A DNA stretch of 64,000 nt from Mesorhizobium denitrificans (GTDB taxonomy: Bacteria > Pseudomonadota > Alphaproteobacteria > Rhizobiales > Rhizobiaceae), in the NCBI RefSeq assembly GCF_003403035.1, contig NZ_QURN01000003.1:124001-188000 (forward strand). Direction: 5' to 3'. The position numbers and the translations under genes were made by a program. Shown here in pieces: positions 48,182-59,847 of the stretch. Every line of letters begins with the position of its first letter. The first letter of the stretch is position 1. The notes beneath the pieces are model-generated. The model was not told the origin of the DNA. It saw only the letters and a list, made by a program, of their open reading frames with translations, and made no database searches.

Positions 48182-49143
48182 AGTTTCAGACCATATTCAT
48201 CAGCAGATTTGATCGAGCGGTGGAAGCGCATTTTCCGTAGATATTCAAGCGGGTCCTTCTTCACGACAAGGCTGCCTTCCGGCGTATTCAACCAGTCATA
48301 AAGTCTTGTCAGCATGAAGCGCAACGCAGACCCGCGCGCGAGCAGAGGCAACGCTTCAGCCTCTGCCGAGGATAGCGGGCGGATGGCCGTGTAAGCGTTC
48401 AGCAACGCCATCGCCTTGGTTAGATTGAAGGAATTGTCTTTCTCGAAGCACCACGCATTCAGGCAGGTGGCGACGTCGTAAGCCAGAATATCCGTGCAGG
48501 CGAAATAGAAATCGATCAGGCCCGACAGTCGCTTGCCGAGGAAGAAAACGTTGTCCGGAAAAAGGTCGGCATGGATGACGCCGACAGGCAGGCCTTTCGG
48601 CCAATGCGCCTCAAGGTCAGCCAGATCAGCCTCGACCTCCGCGCCAAGCCCCGGCTCCACCTCATCCGCACGCTCCGCCGCGCGGTTCCACAGCGGACGC
48701 CAGGCATCGACCGTCAGGCCGTTGCGTCGCCTCATCGGGAAGTCCGCGCCGGCCAGATGCATGGCGGCGAGGCCAGCACCAAGTTCGCGGCAATGCTCGA
48801 CCGTGGGGCGACGCATCCACATACCTTCAAGGAATGTGACCAGCGCACCCGGACGGCCTGCAAGCTCCCCAATCATGGCGCCGCTGCGCTGCTTGACCGG
48901 CAACGGGCAGCGGATTCCCTTGTCGCTGAGATGCTGCATCAACCCCAGGAAAAAAGGCAGATCATTCGGGTTCACGCGCTTTTCGTAAAGGGTGAGGATG
49001 TATGCGCCGCTGGCAGCATGCACGAGGAAATTCGAGTTTTCGACGCCTTCCGCGATGCCCTTGTAGGACAGCAACTCGCCGATGTCGTAATCCTTGAGGA
49101 ATTCCGCAAGTTCGACTTCCGAAATATCGGTGTAGACGGCCAT
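48178..49143 (-). CDS. thrB: Homoserine kinase (choline-kinase-like type)
   Basis: Kinase of 321 residues that phosphorylates homoserine before threonine synthase. It is the ThrB of the aminoglycoside/choline kinase fold, not the GHMP kind. Visible is the catalytic loop [13 protein letters not shown] near residue 190, followed by [11 protein letters not shown] with the metal-binding Asp. Between ispH and rnhA, an order shared by many Rhizobiales. It overlaps rnhA by four bases. Confidence 0.94.
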   Translation of the reverse strand: MAVYTDISEVELAEFLKDYDIGELLSYKGIAEGVENSNFLVHAASGAYILTLYEKRVNPNDLPFFLGLMQHLSDKGIRCPLPVKQRSGAMIGELAGRPGALVTFLEGMWMRRPTVEHCRELGAGLAAMHLAGADFPMRRRNGLTVDAWRPLWNRAAERADEVEPGLGAEVEADLADLEAHWPKGLPVGVIHADLFPDNVFFLGKRLSGLIDFYFACTDILAYDVATCLNAWCFEKDNSFNLTKAMALLNAYTAIRPLSSAEAEALPLLARGSALRFMLTRLYDWLNTPEGSLVVKKDPLEYLRKMRFHRSIKSADEYGLKL

Positions 49144-49176
49144 CAGTTCATTGTCCGGTGAACGAAGCGAGCGGAA

Positions 49177-50208
49177 TTACGCGCCATTGACGAATGCCAT
49201 GTCCTGGGCCGTGAGTTCAACATCACGCAACACGCGCATGACCGGAAAATCTTCGGTTTCCTCCGCCGTTATGGCGAGTTCCAACCGCACATCGAAACGC
49301 TGGCGGAAGCCGGCAATGATCTCATCCACCAGAATTTCCGGGGCCGACGCGCCTGCGGAAAGACCGAGCACCGATATGTCGCCGATTTCATGCCACGGGA
49401 TATCGGCGGCGCGCTGGACCAGCAGCGACATGCGCGCACCTGCTCGCTCGGCAACCTCGACCAATCGCCGCGAGTTGGAAGAATTCGGCGCACCGACGAT
49501 GAGGAACAAATCCGTGCCGGGTGCGGCCACCTTGACAGCTTCCTGCCGATTGGTCGTGGCGTAACAGATGGACTCCGCCGCAGGCGCATGAAGCAGCGGA
49601 AAACGCTGTTCGAGCGCTTCGATCAAATGGGCGGTGTCTTCGACCGACAGTGTGGTTTGCGAGACAAAACCCAGCGCAGCAGGGTTTTCCGGCTGGAACT
49701 CGCGGACGTCTTCAAGTGTCTCGATCAACGTGACGGAGCTTTCCGCGAGTTGGCCCATTGTGCCAATGACTTCGGGGTGTCCGGCATGACCGATGAGCAG
49801 AACGTGGCGACCGAGCCGCTGATGGCGAAGCGCCTGCTTGTGGACCTTGGACACCAACGGACAGGTCGCGTCGAGGTAAAAAAGATTACGCGCTTGCGCA
49901 TCTGCCGGGACGGATTTCGGAACGCCATGTGCAGAGAACACAACCGGCGCGTCGCGATGGTCCGATGGAATTTCATGAAGCTCTTCGATGAAGACCGCGC
50001 CGAGGTTTTGCAGCCCTTCAACGACATAGCGATTGTGCACGATCTCGTGACGGACATAGACCGGCGCGCCATATTTCTTCAGCGCGAGCACCACGATCTG
50101 GATTGCGCGATCAACACCCGCGCAAAAGCCGCGAGGACCGCAAAGGCGGATCGTCAGCGCGTTTCGTTTTTGGTTGTGCATGGCATCTGTCATGGTCAGG
50201 CGGGACAT
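49177..50208 (-). CDS. ispH: 4-hydroxy-3-methylbut-2-enyl diphosphate reductase IspH
   Basis: Iron-sulfur enzyme of 343 residues, the last step of the MEP isoprenoid pathway, giving IPP and DMAPP. The three cluster cysteines are C29 (GFCAGV), C116 (ATCPLV) and C215 (ICYATTN). The start is uncertain: ATGs at 50208, 50193 and 50181 all lack a good ribosome site, and the longest is given. The first-step gene dxs is at 61895-63808. SURF1 precedes it by 21 bases. Confidence 0.95.
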   Translation of the reverse strand: MSRLTMTDAMHNQKRNALTIRLCGPRGFCAGVDRAIQIVVLALKKYGAPVYVRHEIVHNRYVVEGLQNLGAVFIEELHEIPSDHRDAPVVFSAHGVPKSVPADAQARNLFYLDATCPLVSKVHKQALRHQRLGRHVLLIGHAGHPEVIGTMGQLAESSVTLIETLEDVREFQPENPAALGFVSQTTLSVEDTAHLIEALEQRFPLLHAPAAESICYATTNRQEAVKVAAPGTDLFLIVGAPNSSNSRRLVEVAERAGARMSLLVQRAADIPWHEIGDISVLGLSAGASAPEILVDEIIAGFRQRFDVRLELAITAEETEDFPVMRVLRDVELTAQDMAFVNGA

Positions 50209-50229
50209 GGGGGGCAGACGCCCTGCCTG

Positions 50230-50985
50230 TCAAGAGCGCGCGGCGCGTTGTCGATAAAGCCACACACCCACAACCCCAGCGAGAGCCGCCGCCAGCCCAT
50301 ACCATGTGACCGCGTATTGCAGGTGGCTGTTCGGCAGGTCGATGATTGTGACGCCGCCATGAGGCCAGCCGCCTGGATTCGGCGCGTCGTTTGCATCTAT
50401 GAAAAACTGGAGGACGTTGGTGTCCGCGGGCAAGCCGGAACTGGCGGCCATTGCGTCCAGATCCTTCCAGTAGAAAATGTTCTTCGCGATATCATTCTCA
50501 GGAACAAACGAGCCGGGCTTGGCGTGGAGGCGGTTGCGGGCCAGACCCGTGATCTCGACCGGCCCTGCGACCTGCCCTTCCGCGCGCTTGGCGGGGTCTT
50601 TCATATCATAGGGCACAAAGCCACGATTGACGAAAATATAGCGACCGTCTTCCAGCCGCAGCGGCGTGTAGACGTTGAAGCCGCTATCGCCATCCCATGT
50701 CGTGAAGAAATGGCGCTCGCCGGAATGCTCGAACGTGCCTTTGACGATGACCGGCTGATAATCGACGTCACCCGTTTCGGCGAGTTGGCTTTCGATTTCC
50801 TGCAGCGGCTTCGGCGCAGATGTGGTGCGGCTTTCGATGCTTTCAATCAGCGCCTCTTTCCAGTGAAGGCGCTGCACCTGCCACGTGCCAAGGCCAACAA
50901 GAATTGCAAACGCGATAGCGCTGGCGAGAAGCACCGGCAGCTTGCGCGGTGCCCGCTTCGCGGTCGAGGTGGTGATTTCGGTCAT
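50230..50985 (-). CDS. SURF1-family oxidase assembly protein
   Basis: Inner-membrane protein of 251 residues with helices at the two ends (about 16-35 and 223-243) and a periplasmic domain with the family motifs GTWQVQRLHWKEALI, FVNRGFVPYD, and YAVTWYGLA near the C-terminus. SURF1 assists heme a insertion into cytochrome oxidase subunit I. Four-base overlap with the DUF983 gene (ATGA). Confidence 0.93.
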   Translation of the reverse strand: MTEITTSTAKRAPRKLPVLLASAIAFAILVGLGTWQVQRLHWKEALIESIESRTTSAPKPLQEIESQLAETGDVDYQPVIVKGTFEHSGERHFFTTWDGDSGFNVYTPLRLEDGRYIFVNRGFVPYDMKDPAKRAEGQVAGPVEITGLARNRLHAKPGSFVPENDIAKNIFYWKDLDAMAASSGLPADTNVLQFFIDANDAPNPGGWPHGGVTIIDLPNSHLQYAVTWYGLAAALAGVVGVWLYRQRAARS

Positions 50986-51374
50986 TTGCCTTGGTCGATC
51001 CGACCTTCAGACGCCTTGTTGGCATATTGCAGCGTAATGAGCACGCCCTTGATGAGCCTGAGCGCGGCGAGGCTTAGCACAAGCGTTAGCGGTATCCAGA
51101 GCAGAAAGTGTACCCAGAGCGGCGGACCATAAGATGTTTCCAGCCAGAGCGCCAAACCAACAACCAGAAAGCCGATGATGAGAATGACGAAAACTGCGGG
51201 GCCATCACCCGCGTCAGCGAAGGAATAATCCAGCCCGCAAATACCGCAACGTGGTTTCACGGTGAGCAGTCCGGAAAACAGATGCCCCTCGCCACAGCGT
51301 GGACAGCGACCTCTCAGCCCGGCATTGATCGGCTCGACCGGTGGCCAATGCGCCTTATCTTCATGTGTGCTCAT
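50982..51374 (-). CDS. DUF983 zinc-ribbon membrane protein
   Basis: Protein of 130 residues from the ATG at 51374 (CCGGAG upstream). It has an N-terminal zinc-ribbon with RCPRCGEGHLF and CGICGL, then two membrane helices (about 52-72 and 80-105). DUF983 proteins are regularly encoded in the oxidase operon between ctaE and SURF1 in alphaproteobacteria, and a role in oxidase biogenesis is suspected but unproven. It overlaps the SURF1 start. Confidence 0.9.
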   Translation of the reverse strand: MSTHEDKAHWPPVEPINAGLRGRCPRCGEGHLFSGLLTVKPRCGICGLDYSFADAGDGPAVFVILIIGFLVVGLALWLETSYGPPLWVHFLLWIPLTLVLSLAALRLIKGVLITLQYANKASEGRIDQGK

Positions 51375-51468
51375 AACCGACTCCGGATCAGGATAATCGC
51401 AGGGGCGAGCTTTGAAATGCAATGGGCGGCCGCGCAAGGCGACCGCCCATAATTTTTTTGCAGTTCGA

Positions 51469-52350
51469 TCAATGTCCGTGCGCGATAACTGCGCCATGCG
51501 ACGCCCAGACATAGATGGACGCGAAGAGGAACAGCCAGACGACGTCAACGAAGTGCCAGTACCAAGCCGCAGCTTCGAAGCCGAAATGATGCTTCGGCGT
51601 GAAGTCACCCTTCATCGCACGGATGAGGCAGACGGTCAGGAAGATCGTTCCGATGATGACGTGGAAGCCGTGGAAGCCTGTGGCCATGAAGAAGGTCGCG
51701 CCATAGATCGAGTCTTTGAAGCCGAACGGAGCGTGAATGTATTCATAGGCCTGCACGAAGCTGAACAGAACGCCGAGGCCGACGGTGAGTGCAAGACCCC
51801 AGACCAAGCCCTTGCGATCGTTTTCCAGAAGCGCGTGGTGCGCCCAGGTTACAGTCGTGCCGGACAGCAACAGGATGACCGTGTTGTAGAGCGGCAGGTG
51901 GAAAGGATCGAGAACTTCGATGCCCTTCGGAGGCCAAACGCCACCGGTAAAGGTGGTGCGGGCGTACTGAACGGCCTCGCCGGGGAAAAGGCTGGCGTCG
52001 AAGAAAGCCCAGAACCACGCGACGAAGAACATCACTTCAGACGCGATGAACATGATCATGCCGTAGCGCAGATGCAGCGAAACGACGCGCGTGTGATGAC
52101 CTTCCTTGCCTTCCTTGATCGTGTCCGACCACCAGGCAAACATGGTGTAGAGAACAATCAACAGGCCGATGAAGAAGAACCAGGGATTGGCGACGTTATA
52201 TCCGAAGATCGGAACGTTTCCGCCGCGCATATACTGCATCCACATGACGCCACCGAGCGCCATGATAAGCGCGCCAAGCGAGGCCAGCGCGGGCCACGGG
52301 CTGGGGTCGATAATGTGATAGTCGTGATGTTTGGCGTGCGCTTCAGCCAT
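51469..52350 (-). CDS. ctaE: Cytochrome c oxidase subunit III
   Basis: Integral membrane subunit of 293 residues with seven helices, starting [20 protein letters not shown]. Conserved features are [39 protein letters not shown], the helix III glutamate (SEVMFF), and the C-terminal [14 protein letters not shown]. It stabilises subunit I and the proton-uptake path. Only one base separates its ATG from the ctaG stop. Confidence 0.97.
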   Translation of the reverse strand: MAEAHAKHHDYHIIDPSPWPALASLGALIMALGGVMWMQYMRGGNVPIFGYNVANPWFFFIGLLIVLYTMFAWWSDTIKEGKEGHHTRVVSLHLRYGMIMFIASEVMFFVAWFWAFFDASLFPGEAVQYARTTFTGGVWPPKGIEVLDPFHLPLYNTVILLLSGTTVTWAHHALLENDRKGLVWGLALTVGLGVLFSFVQAYEYIHAPFGFKDSIYGATFFMATGFHGFHVIIGTIFLTVCLIRAMKGDFTPKHHFGFEAAAWYWHFVDVVWLFLFASIYVWASHGAVIAHGH

Positions 52351-52351
52351 T

Positions 52352-52960
52352 TCAACCCCCGAGCTTCGTCGATTCCTCTTCCGCATTGGGTGCAGCAGCC
52401 AACGGCTTCGCGTCAATGGGGAAGAATGTGTATGAAAGAGTAATTGTGCGAATATCCTTGAGTTCCGGCACATCCACGATGGCCGGATCCACATAGAATA
52501 CAACAGGCATGTCGATCGCTTCGCCAGGCTTCAACGTCGTATCCGTGAAGCAGAAGCACTCGACCTTATTGAAATATGCCCCGGCGAGTTCCGGAGTGAC
52601 ATTGAAGGTCGCGCGACCGCTGGCCGTATGCTTCGACCAGTTGCTCGCCTTATATTCGGCCTTCACGGTTTCGCCGATGCGCATGGTGATCGCGCGCTGC
52701 GACGGCTCGAACGTCCATGGCAGACCGCCCATCTTGTTGGCGTCGAACCGTACGGTGATCTGACGGTCCAAAATACGGTCCGAATATTGATCCACACGCT
52801 GCGTCGTGCCGCCATAACCAGTGATCTGACAGAACATCGCGTAAAGCGGCACGGACGCATAAGCCAACCCTATCATCCCAAAGAAAACCGCGCCGCAAAT
52901 CAATGCGGTGGTCCGCATTCTGCGCTGGCTTTGCTGGCTGATCTGGGGAGCTTCGGCCAT
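52352..52960 (-). CDS. ctaG: Cytochrome c oxidase assembly protein CtaG/Cox11
   Basis: Cox11-type copper chaperone of 202 residues: an N-terminal helix (about 17-37), then a periplasmic beta-domain with the copper-ligand [13 protein letters not shown] (Cys-x-Cys) near residue 135 and the preceding KVE. It delivers copper to the CuB site of subunit I. It starts 8 bases after the coxF stop. Confidence 0.96.
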   Translation of the reverse strand: MAEAPQISQQSQRRMRTTALICGAVFFGMIGLAYASVPLYAMFCQITGYGGTTQRVDQYSDRILDRQITVRFDANKMGGLPWTFEPSQRAITMRIGETVKAEYKASNWSKHTASGRATFNVTPELAGAYFNKVECFCFTDTTLKPGEAIDMPVVFYVDPAIVDVPELKDIRTITLSYTFFPIDAKPLAAAPNAEEESTKLGG

Positions 52961-52968
52961 TGTCTATC

Positions 52969-53133
52969 TCACATTGACCGGTTCAGGATCGCCGGGCCGA
53001 GCCGGACGATGGACGCGACGTAAACGAGGATTACGAACAGCGCCAATGCAACGCCGATAGCGATGTTGCGGTTGCGACGCGCTTTGAGCTGCGCTTCGGT
53101 CGGCGTGATGGTTTCGAGCTTGTCCACCGCCAT
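52969..53133 (-). CDS. CoxF-like small membrane protein, 54 residues
   Basis: A small frame of 54 residues, easily missed. It starts [20 protein letters not shown], with one helix (about 24-42, AIGVALALFVILVYVASIV) and a short tail. The ATG overlaps the ctaB stop by one base (TAATG) and its TGA is 8 bases from ctaG, so it is translated in the cox operon. A small protein named CoxF is known at this position in rhizobia. It has no established role. Confidence 0.82.
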   Translation of the reverse strand: MAVDKLETITPTEAQLKARRNRNIAIGVALALFVILVYVASIVRLGPAILNRSM

Positions 53134-54077
53134 TATGCTCCCGCCGCCGTCATTGCACGTTCGACGATGCTGTCAGCAAGATAGGCTGCGAACAGACCGA
53201 ACAAATAAAGCAGCGAGTATCCAAACAGCGCCTTGGCCGGCTTCATCTTGCGGTCGTCCGGCGACATGCGCAGAACCTGCCAGGAATACCAGACAAAGCC
53301 CGCGCCGAGTAACACCGCGACCAAACCATAGGCAGCGCTGGCGAAGCCAAAATACCAAGGCAGCACACCGACGATTGCGACCAGCAACGCGTATGCGAAA
53401 ATCTGCTTGCGGGTAGATTCTTCACCAGCGACGTTCGGCATCATCGGGATCCCTGCGCGCTCATAGTCGCCTGACTTGAACAGCGCGAGCGCCCAGAAAT
53501 GCGGCGGGGTCCAAAGGAAAATGATGAGAAACAGGATGACGCTTTCGAGGCTGATATTGCCCGTGGCTGCGGCCCAACCAATCATCGGCGGAAACGAGCC
53601 CGCCGCACCACCGATGACGATGTTCTGCGGCGTCCACCGCTTCAACCACATTGTGTAGATGACGGCATAGAAGAAGATCGTGAAAGCCAGCAACCCGCCG
53701 GCGATCCAGTTCACGAAAACGCCCAGGGTGAGCACGGAAAGTGCCGACAATACCAGGCCGAATGCGAGAGCTTCGCCCGGCTTAACCTTGCCCGCAGGAA
53801 TTGGTCGCGTGCTGGTGCGGGTCATGACCGCATCAATGTCCGCGTCGTACCACATGTTCAAAGCGCCAGAGGCGCCTGCCCCAATCGCGATGGATATGAT
53901 TGCGGTGATCGCGGTCATTGGATTGAGCGGAACGGGCGCGGCAAGCATGCCGACGAACGCCGTGAACACGACAAGCGACATCACCCGCGGCTTCAAAAGC
54001 GCGAGATAGTCCGAAGCCGTCGCTTCCGAAAGCTGGAAGCCCGACGCTTCGTAACTGTCCTTTTCAAGCAATGCCAT
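53133..54077 (-). CDS. ctaB: Protoheme IX farnesyltransferase (heme O synthase)
   Basis: UbiA-family prenyltransferase of 314 residues with about nine helices. The first Asp-rich motif [15 protein letters not shown] near residue 105 binds the prenyl diphosphate and Mg2+. The cytoplasmic loops [23 protein letters not shown] and [12 protein letters not shown] are diagnostic of CyoE/CtaB. It makes heme O, precursor of the heme a of the adjacent oxidase. Confidence 0.97.
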   Translation of the reverse strand: MALLEKDSYEASGFQLSEATASDYLALLKPRVMSLVVFTAFVGMLAAPVPLNPMTAITAIISIAIGAGASGALNMWYDADIDAVMTRTSTRPIPAGKVKPGEALAFGLVLSALSVLTLGVFVNWIAGGLLAFTIFFYAVIYTMWLKRWTPQNIVIGGAAGSFPPMIGWAAATGNISLESVILFLIIFLWTPPHFWALALFKSGDYERAGIPMMPNVAGEESTRKQIFAYALLVAIVGVLPWYFGFASAAYGLVAVLLGAGFVWYSWQVLRMSPDDRKMKPAKALFGYSLLYLFGLFAAYLADSIVERAMTAAGA

Positions 54078-54145
54078 GCGTACTCAAACCGCTCCGTTTG
54101 GCAGAAGCCGCCGGACTGACCGACGGCTTCATCTTCAGTTCCCGC

Positions 54146-55813
<1,668 letters not shown>

Positions 55814-55834
55814 TTATTCTTTCTGCTACAACTG

Positions 55835-56698
55835 CTACTGAGCCGAAGCCAGCTTGCTAGCGCCGTCCACCGCTGCCATCAGCGCCTTGTTAGCACCGCC
55901 CAGATCGGTTTTGGCCGCTACCAGCCATGTGTCATATTGTTGTTGGCTGACCACGCGGATCGCGATCGGCATAAAAGCGTGATCCTTGCCGCAAAGTTCG
56001 GAACACTGGCCGTAATACAGCCCTTCCTTCTCCGGCTTGAACCAGGTTTCGTTGATGCGGCCCGGAACAGCGTCGGTCTTCACACCGAATGCAGGCATTG
56101 CAAACGCGTGGATAACATCCGCCGCAGTGACCAGCACGCGGGTCGTTACGTTCACCGGAACGACGACTTCATTGTCGACAGCCAGAAGGCGCGGATACCG
56201 AGCCTTGTCGGACTTGCCGGCAGCCTCGCGATCACTGTCCTGCAGCAGTGCCGAGTTGAACGAAAGCGGATCTTCGACCTGATATTCGTAATCCCAGTTC
56301 CACTGGTTACCTGTGGCCTTGATGGTCAAGGCGGGCTCTTCTTCCGGCGTGTACTGCGCCGTCAGCAACTGGAAGGACGGTACCGCAATAAAGAGCAGAA
56401 CAATGACCGGCCCGACGGTCCAGATGACCTCGATGAGCGTGTTATGGCTCGTGCGTGACGGGGTCGGGTTCGCGCTGGCGCGGAACTTGAAGATACAATA
56501 GGCCAGCAGAAGGAGCACAAGCGACGTAATCGGAATGATGAACCACAGCGTGTAGGCCTCAAACCACTCGATTTGCCGCATGATGCCCGTTGCCGGTTCC
56601 TGCATCCGCATCTGCCAAGGATGTGGCTGATCCGCATGTGCAAGGCCGGTGAAGAGCAATGCACCGCTGGCCATCAGGCCCGCCAGAAACCTTCTCAT
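55835..56698 (-). CDS. ctaC: Cytochrome c oxidase subunit II
   Basis: Subunit of 287 residues with a signal peptide (MRRFLAGLMASGALLFTGLAHA), two transmembrane helices (about 42-65 and 87-108) and a periplasmic CuA domain with the motif YYGQCSELCGKDHAFMP. It accepts electrons from cytochrome c. I chose the ATG at 56698 because GGGAG lies 10 bases upstream. An ATG at 56716 has its ribosome site too close. First gene of the long oxidase operon. Confidence 0.96.
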   Translation of the reverse strand: MRRFLAGLMASGALLFTGLAHADQPHPWQMRMQEPATGIMRQIEWFEAYTLWFIIPITSLVLLLLAYCIFKFRASANPTPSRTSHNTLIEVIWTVGPVIVLLFIAVPSFQLLTAQYTPEEEPALTIKATGNQWNWDYEYQVEDPLSFNSALLQDSDREAAGKSDKARYPRLLAVDNEVVVPVNVTTRVLVTAADVIHAFAMPAFGVKTDAVPGRINETWFKPEKEGLYYGQCSELCGKDHAFMPIAIRVVSQQQYDTWLVAAKTDLGGANKALMAAVDGASKLASAQ

Positions 56699-57039
56699 CG
56701 TGAACGTGTCTCCCATTCTCCAGGTCTTATCCCGGCGATGCAAAAAGCAAAAAGCATCCCGGCCGGAATCCTCGACCTTCTAACGCGGTTCAAACCATAC
56801 TCCGATCCCATCCGCAAGAAAGACACCGCGCGCCCTATGCGGCATTTTTGCGCGCTGTGGACTGCCGCGCTTCTGTTGAAGCTGCCCACGGTTTGGCAAA
56901 GCTCTATGAAAAAGCCCTAATTCCGGCAAATTTCACTATAAATCATCACTACGTATCATGCTGCGGTTGACGACAGTGATGCGTCCTTTATTGGGCTCTC
57001 ATACCAACCTGCTCGCAGTGATTCGGCAACGGAGCTGTC
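56699..57039. other. Divergent intergenic region ctaC-ialB
   Basis: 341 bases between two divergent genes, presumably holding both promoters. An ACTATAAATC stretch (about 56935-56944) could be a -10 region for ialB. No gene or repeat is recognised. Confidence 0.5.
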
Positions 57040-57558
57040 ATGAAATTCAGGCTTTTAAAACTCCTGCCGCAGGCCGCCATGACGCTTATCCTGCTCATGC
57101 CCGCGGTCGCGCAGGCCCAACAGCCGCCCAAGGGAACCGTCAAATCCACGCACGGTTCGTGGTCCATCGTGTGCGACACGCCAGCGGGCGCAACCGCAGA
57201 ACAATGCGCGATGATGCAGAATGTCGTGGCTGAGGATCGCCCGGAAGTGGGGCTTTCGGTCGTCGTGCTGCGCACAGCAGATAATAAAGCGGAAATTCTG
57301 CGCGTGCTTGCGCCGCTCGGCGTATTGCTGCCTAACGGTCTTGGGCTCAATGTTGACGGCAAGGATATTGGCCGCGCCTATTTCGTGCGCTGCTTCCAGG
57401 ACGGCTGCTATGCCGAGGTAATACTGGAAAAGCCGCTGCTGGACACGCTCAAGACCGGCAAATCGGCTACCTTTATCGTGTTCCAGACGCCCGAAGAGGG
57501 AATCGGCATTCCTGTCGATCTCAAGGGCTTCGGCGAAGGTTTTGCGCAACTGCCATAA
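57040..57558 (+). CDS. IalB-family (invasion-associated locus B) protein
   Basis: Periplasmic or secreted protein of 172 residues with a signal peptide (MKFRLLKLLPQAAMTLILLMPAVAQA). Then comes the IalB domain: GSWSIVCDTPAGATAEQCAM with its two Cys, and RCFQDGCYAEVILEKPLLD with two more Cys, likely forming disulfides. The family is named from Bartonella erythrocyte invasion but is common in non-pathogenic rhizobia, where its function is unknown. Confidence 0.9.
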   Translation: MKFRLLKLLPQAAMTLILLMPAVAQAQQPPKGTVKSTHGSWSIVCDTPAGATAEQCAMMQNVVAEDRPEVGLSVVVLRTADNKAEILRVLAPLGVLLPNGLGLNVDGKDIGRAYFVRCFQDGCYAEVILEKPLLDTLKTGKSATFIVFQTPEEGIGIPVDLKGFGEGFAQLP

Positions 57559-57626
57559 GATGGCCTCTGGATTGACGCGCGGCGCGGGCTTACATGGGCG
57601 GTAAGTTCAATTCCGCGAGGCGCGTC

Positions 57627-59042
57627 ATGGCCAAATCTCTGCTGCAACAATTCGATGTGTCCGAAGATCGCCTCAAGCGGATCGTGGCCGATACGATTCG
57701 CGACGCGGATGATGGCGAGCTTTTTCTGGAGCAATCCGAAGGCGAGGCGCTCGTCTTTGACAATGGCCGACTGAAAACCGCCAATTTCAATACGTCCCAA
57801 GGATTTGGCCTGCGTGCAATTGCCGGCGAGGCCAGCGGCTACGGGCATTCGGGTGAATTGTCCGAAGCCGCACTGTTGCGCGCCGCCGACGCGGTGTCTG
57901 CTGTGAAAACCGGATATTCCGGCACGCTGGCCGCAGCACCGCAGCGCACGAACCGCCACCTCTATGGCGAGGAAAATCCGATTGCGGAGCCGGGCTTTGC
58001 CGACAAGGCCAAACTCTTGCACGAGATCGATGCATGGGTGCGCGCGAAAGACCCGCGCGTGCGGCAGGTTACGGCTTCGCTCGCGGCATCATGGCAGCAT
58101 GTCGAAATTCTGCGCGGCGACGGTCAACTCGTCAGCGATATTCGTCCGCTGGTGAGAATCAATATCGCCGTCGTGGTTGGCGAAGGCGACCGGCAAGAAT
58201 CGGGTTCGCACGGCATGGGCGGCCGCAAGGCGTTCGGGGAATTTCTGACTGAAGAGAGCTGGAAATTCGCGGCCGATGAAGCGCTGAGGCAAGCGCTGGT
58301 GAATCTGGATGCCATCCCTGCCCCGGCGGGTACATTCGACATCGTGCTTTCGAGCGGCTGGCCGGGTGTTATGCTGCACGAAGCAGTCGGCCACGGGCTG
58401 GAAGGCGATTTCAATCGCAAGAAAACGTCTGCGTTCGCAGGCCTGTTGGGTCAGCAGGTGGCCGCTAAAGGCGTTACCGTGGTCGATGATGGCACGATTG
58501 CGGAACGGCGCGGTTCGTTGACCATCGACGATGAGGGCACGCCCTCGGGCTATAATGTGCTGATCGAGGACGGCAAGCTGGTCGGCTATATGCAGGACCG
58601 GCAGAATGCGCGACTGATGGGCATGGAGCCGACCGGCAACGGGCGGCGCGAATCCTATGCGCATCAACCCATGCCGCGCATGACGAACACCTACATGACG
58701 GCGGGCGATCACTCGCCGGAGGAGATTATCGCCTCTGTGAAAAACGGCATCTATGCCGTCTCGTTCGGCGGCGGACAGGTGGACATTACCAGCGGCAAGT
58801 TCGTGTTCGGCTGCACCGAAGCCTACATGATCGAGGACGGCAAGGTTACGCAGCCGATCAAGGGCGCAATGCTGATCGGCAACGGGCCGGACGCCATGCA
58901 TCGCGTGACGATGGTGGGCAACGACCTCAAGCTGGACACCGGCATCGGCATGTGCGGCAAGGGCGGTCAAGGCGTGCCGGTCGGTGTCGGGCAGCCACAC
59001 CTGCGCATGAATCAGATCACCGTCGGTGGCACGCGCACCTGA
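57627..59042 (+). CDS. tldD: Metalloprotease TldD
   Basis: TldD subunit of 471 residues of the TldD/TldE zinc peptidase, which trims peptides such as microcins and helps degrade toxins. The metal motif is H251-EAVGH256-GLEGDF. The start at 57627 (MAKSLLQQFDVSEDRL) fits the usual TldD N-terminus and has GAGG about 8 bases upstream. The frame extends to an ATG at 57594 without a ribosome site. TldE is not in the window. Its stop overlaps the sirtuin start (TGATG). Confidence 0.94.
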   Translation: MAKSLLQQFDVSEDRLKRIVADTIRDADDGELFLEQSEGEALVFDNGRLKTANFNTSQGFGLRAIAGEASGYGHSGELSEAALLRAADAVSAVKTGYSGTLAAAPQRTNRHLYGEENPIAEPGFADKAKLLHEIDAWVRAKDPRVRQVTASLAASWQHVEILRGDGQLVSDIRPLVRINIAVVVGEGDRQESGSHGMGGRKAFGEFLTEESWKFAADEALRQALVNLDAIPAPAGTFDIVLSSGWPGVMLHEAVGHGLEGDFNRKKTSAFAGLLGQQVAAKGVTVVDDGTIAERRGSLTIDDEGTPSGYNVLIEDGKLVGYMQDRQNARLMGMEPTGNGRRESYAHQPMPRMTNTYMTAGDHSPEEIIASVKNGIYAVSFGGGQVDITSGKFVFGCTEAYMIEDGKVTQPIKGAMLIGNGPDAMHRVTMVGNDLKLDTGIGMCGKGGQGVPVGVGQPHLRMNQITVGGTRT

Positions 59043-59749
59043 TGGCGCGAACGCAATCCATCGTCATTTTGACTGGCGCGGGAATTTCTGCCGAATCTGG
59101 CGTGGATACGTTTCGCGATAAGGACGGCATCTGGTCGAAATATGATTATCGCGACGTGGCGACGCCGGAAGGGTTCGTCCGCAACCCGAAAATGGTGTTC
59201 GACTTTTACAATATGCGCAGGCGCGGATTGGCGAAGGTCAAGCCGAATGCCGCGCACGAGGCGCTCGCGCGGCTAGAACAGGAGTTTTCGGGAGCGTTTC
59301 TGCTGGTTACGCAGAACATCGACAATTTGCACGAGCGCGCCGGTTCGCGGAATTTGATTCATATGCATGGTGAACTGGACAGCGCCCTGTGCAAGGTGTG
59401 CGAATGCAGAAGCGACTGGCCCGACGATATGGAACAGGGTTCATCCTGTCCGGCGTGTGGGACGGTCGGTTATTTGCGGCCCGATGTCGTATGGTTCGGC
59501 GAGATGCCCTATCAAATGGACCGCATCCACGAGAGCCTCGCCGGGTGCGATCTGTTTCTATCCATTGGCACGAGCGGAAATGTCTATCCCGCGGCTGGAT
59601 TTGTGGATTTTGCGCGTGCGCACGGCGCGCATACGGTGGAATTGAATCTGGAGCCATCCGAAGGGCACAGCGTTTTTCACGATGCGATTCATGGCAAGGC
59701 AACGAAAATCGTGCCGGATTATGTCGAGCGCATTTTGATGGGGTTGTAG
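59042..59749 (+). CDS. cobB: NAD-dependent protein deacylase (sirtuin, CobB-type)
   Basis: Sirtuin of 235 residues that removes acyl groups from lysines using NAD+. Rossmann motif GAGISAESGVDTFRD (12-26), NAD-binding TQNIDNLHERAG, catalytic His in MHGELDSA, and the zinc ribbon CKVC..CPAC (around residues 121-140) are complete. The Tyr/Arg of deacylase specificity are not clear by eye. It overlaps the tldD stop by one base (TGATG). An upstream start at 58952 would lie inside tldD and is unlikely. Confidence 0.92.
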   Translation: MARTQSIVILTGAGISAESGVDTFRDKDGIWSKYDYRDVATPEGFVRNPKMVFDFYNMRRRGLAKVKPNAAHEALARLEQEFSGAFLLVTQNIDNLHERAGSRNLIHMHGELDSALCKVCECRSDWPDDMEQGSSCPACGTVGYLRPDVVWFGEMPYQMDRIHESLAGCDLFLSIGTSGNVYPAAGFVDFARAHGAHTVELNLEPSEGHSVFHDAIHGKATKIVPDYVERILMGL

Positions 59750-59802
59750 GGTTTTAAAATATCCATCCCCGCAAGGAACAGGGGTATGGGATCAGACTCA
59801 AA

Positions 59803-59826
59803 TACCCCTCATCCGGATGAGGGGTG
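59803..59826. repeat. Ends-only remnant of the dispersed hairpin element
   Basis: The 13-bp left end TACCCCTCATCCG (59803-59815) is joined directly to the right end CGGATGAGGGGT, sharing CG, giving a 22-bp perfect palindrome (59804-59825). It is as if the whole interior of the 155-bp element were deleted. It lies between the convergent sirtuin and RNA methyltransferase genes, and could also act as a hairpin at transcript ends. Confidence 0.65.
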
Positions 59827-59847
59827 AGAAAATTTTGGAGGCGGGCG

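Noticed and set aside
49390-51132. A 580-codon frame antisense to ispH, SURF1 and DUF983
   Set aside because: It runs across three well-supported genes on the other strand and has no recognisable motif.
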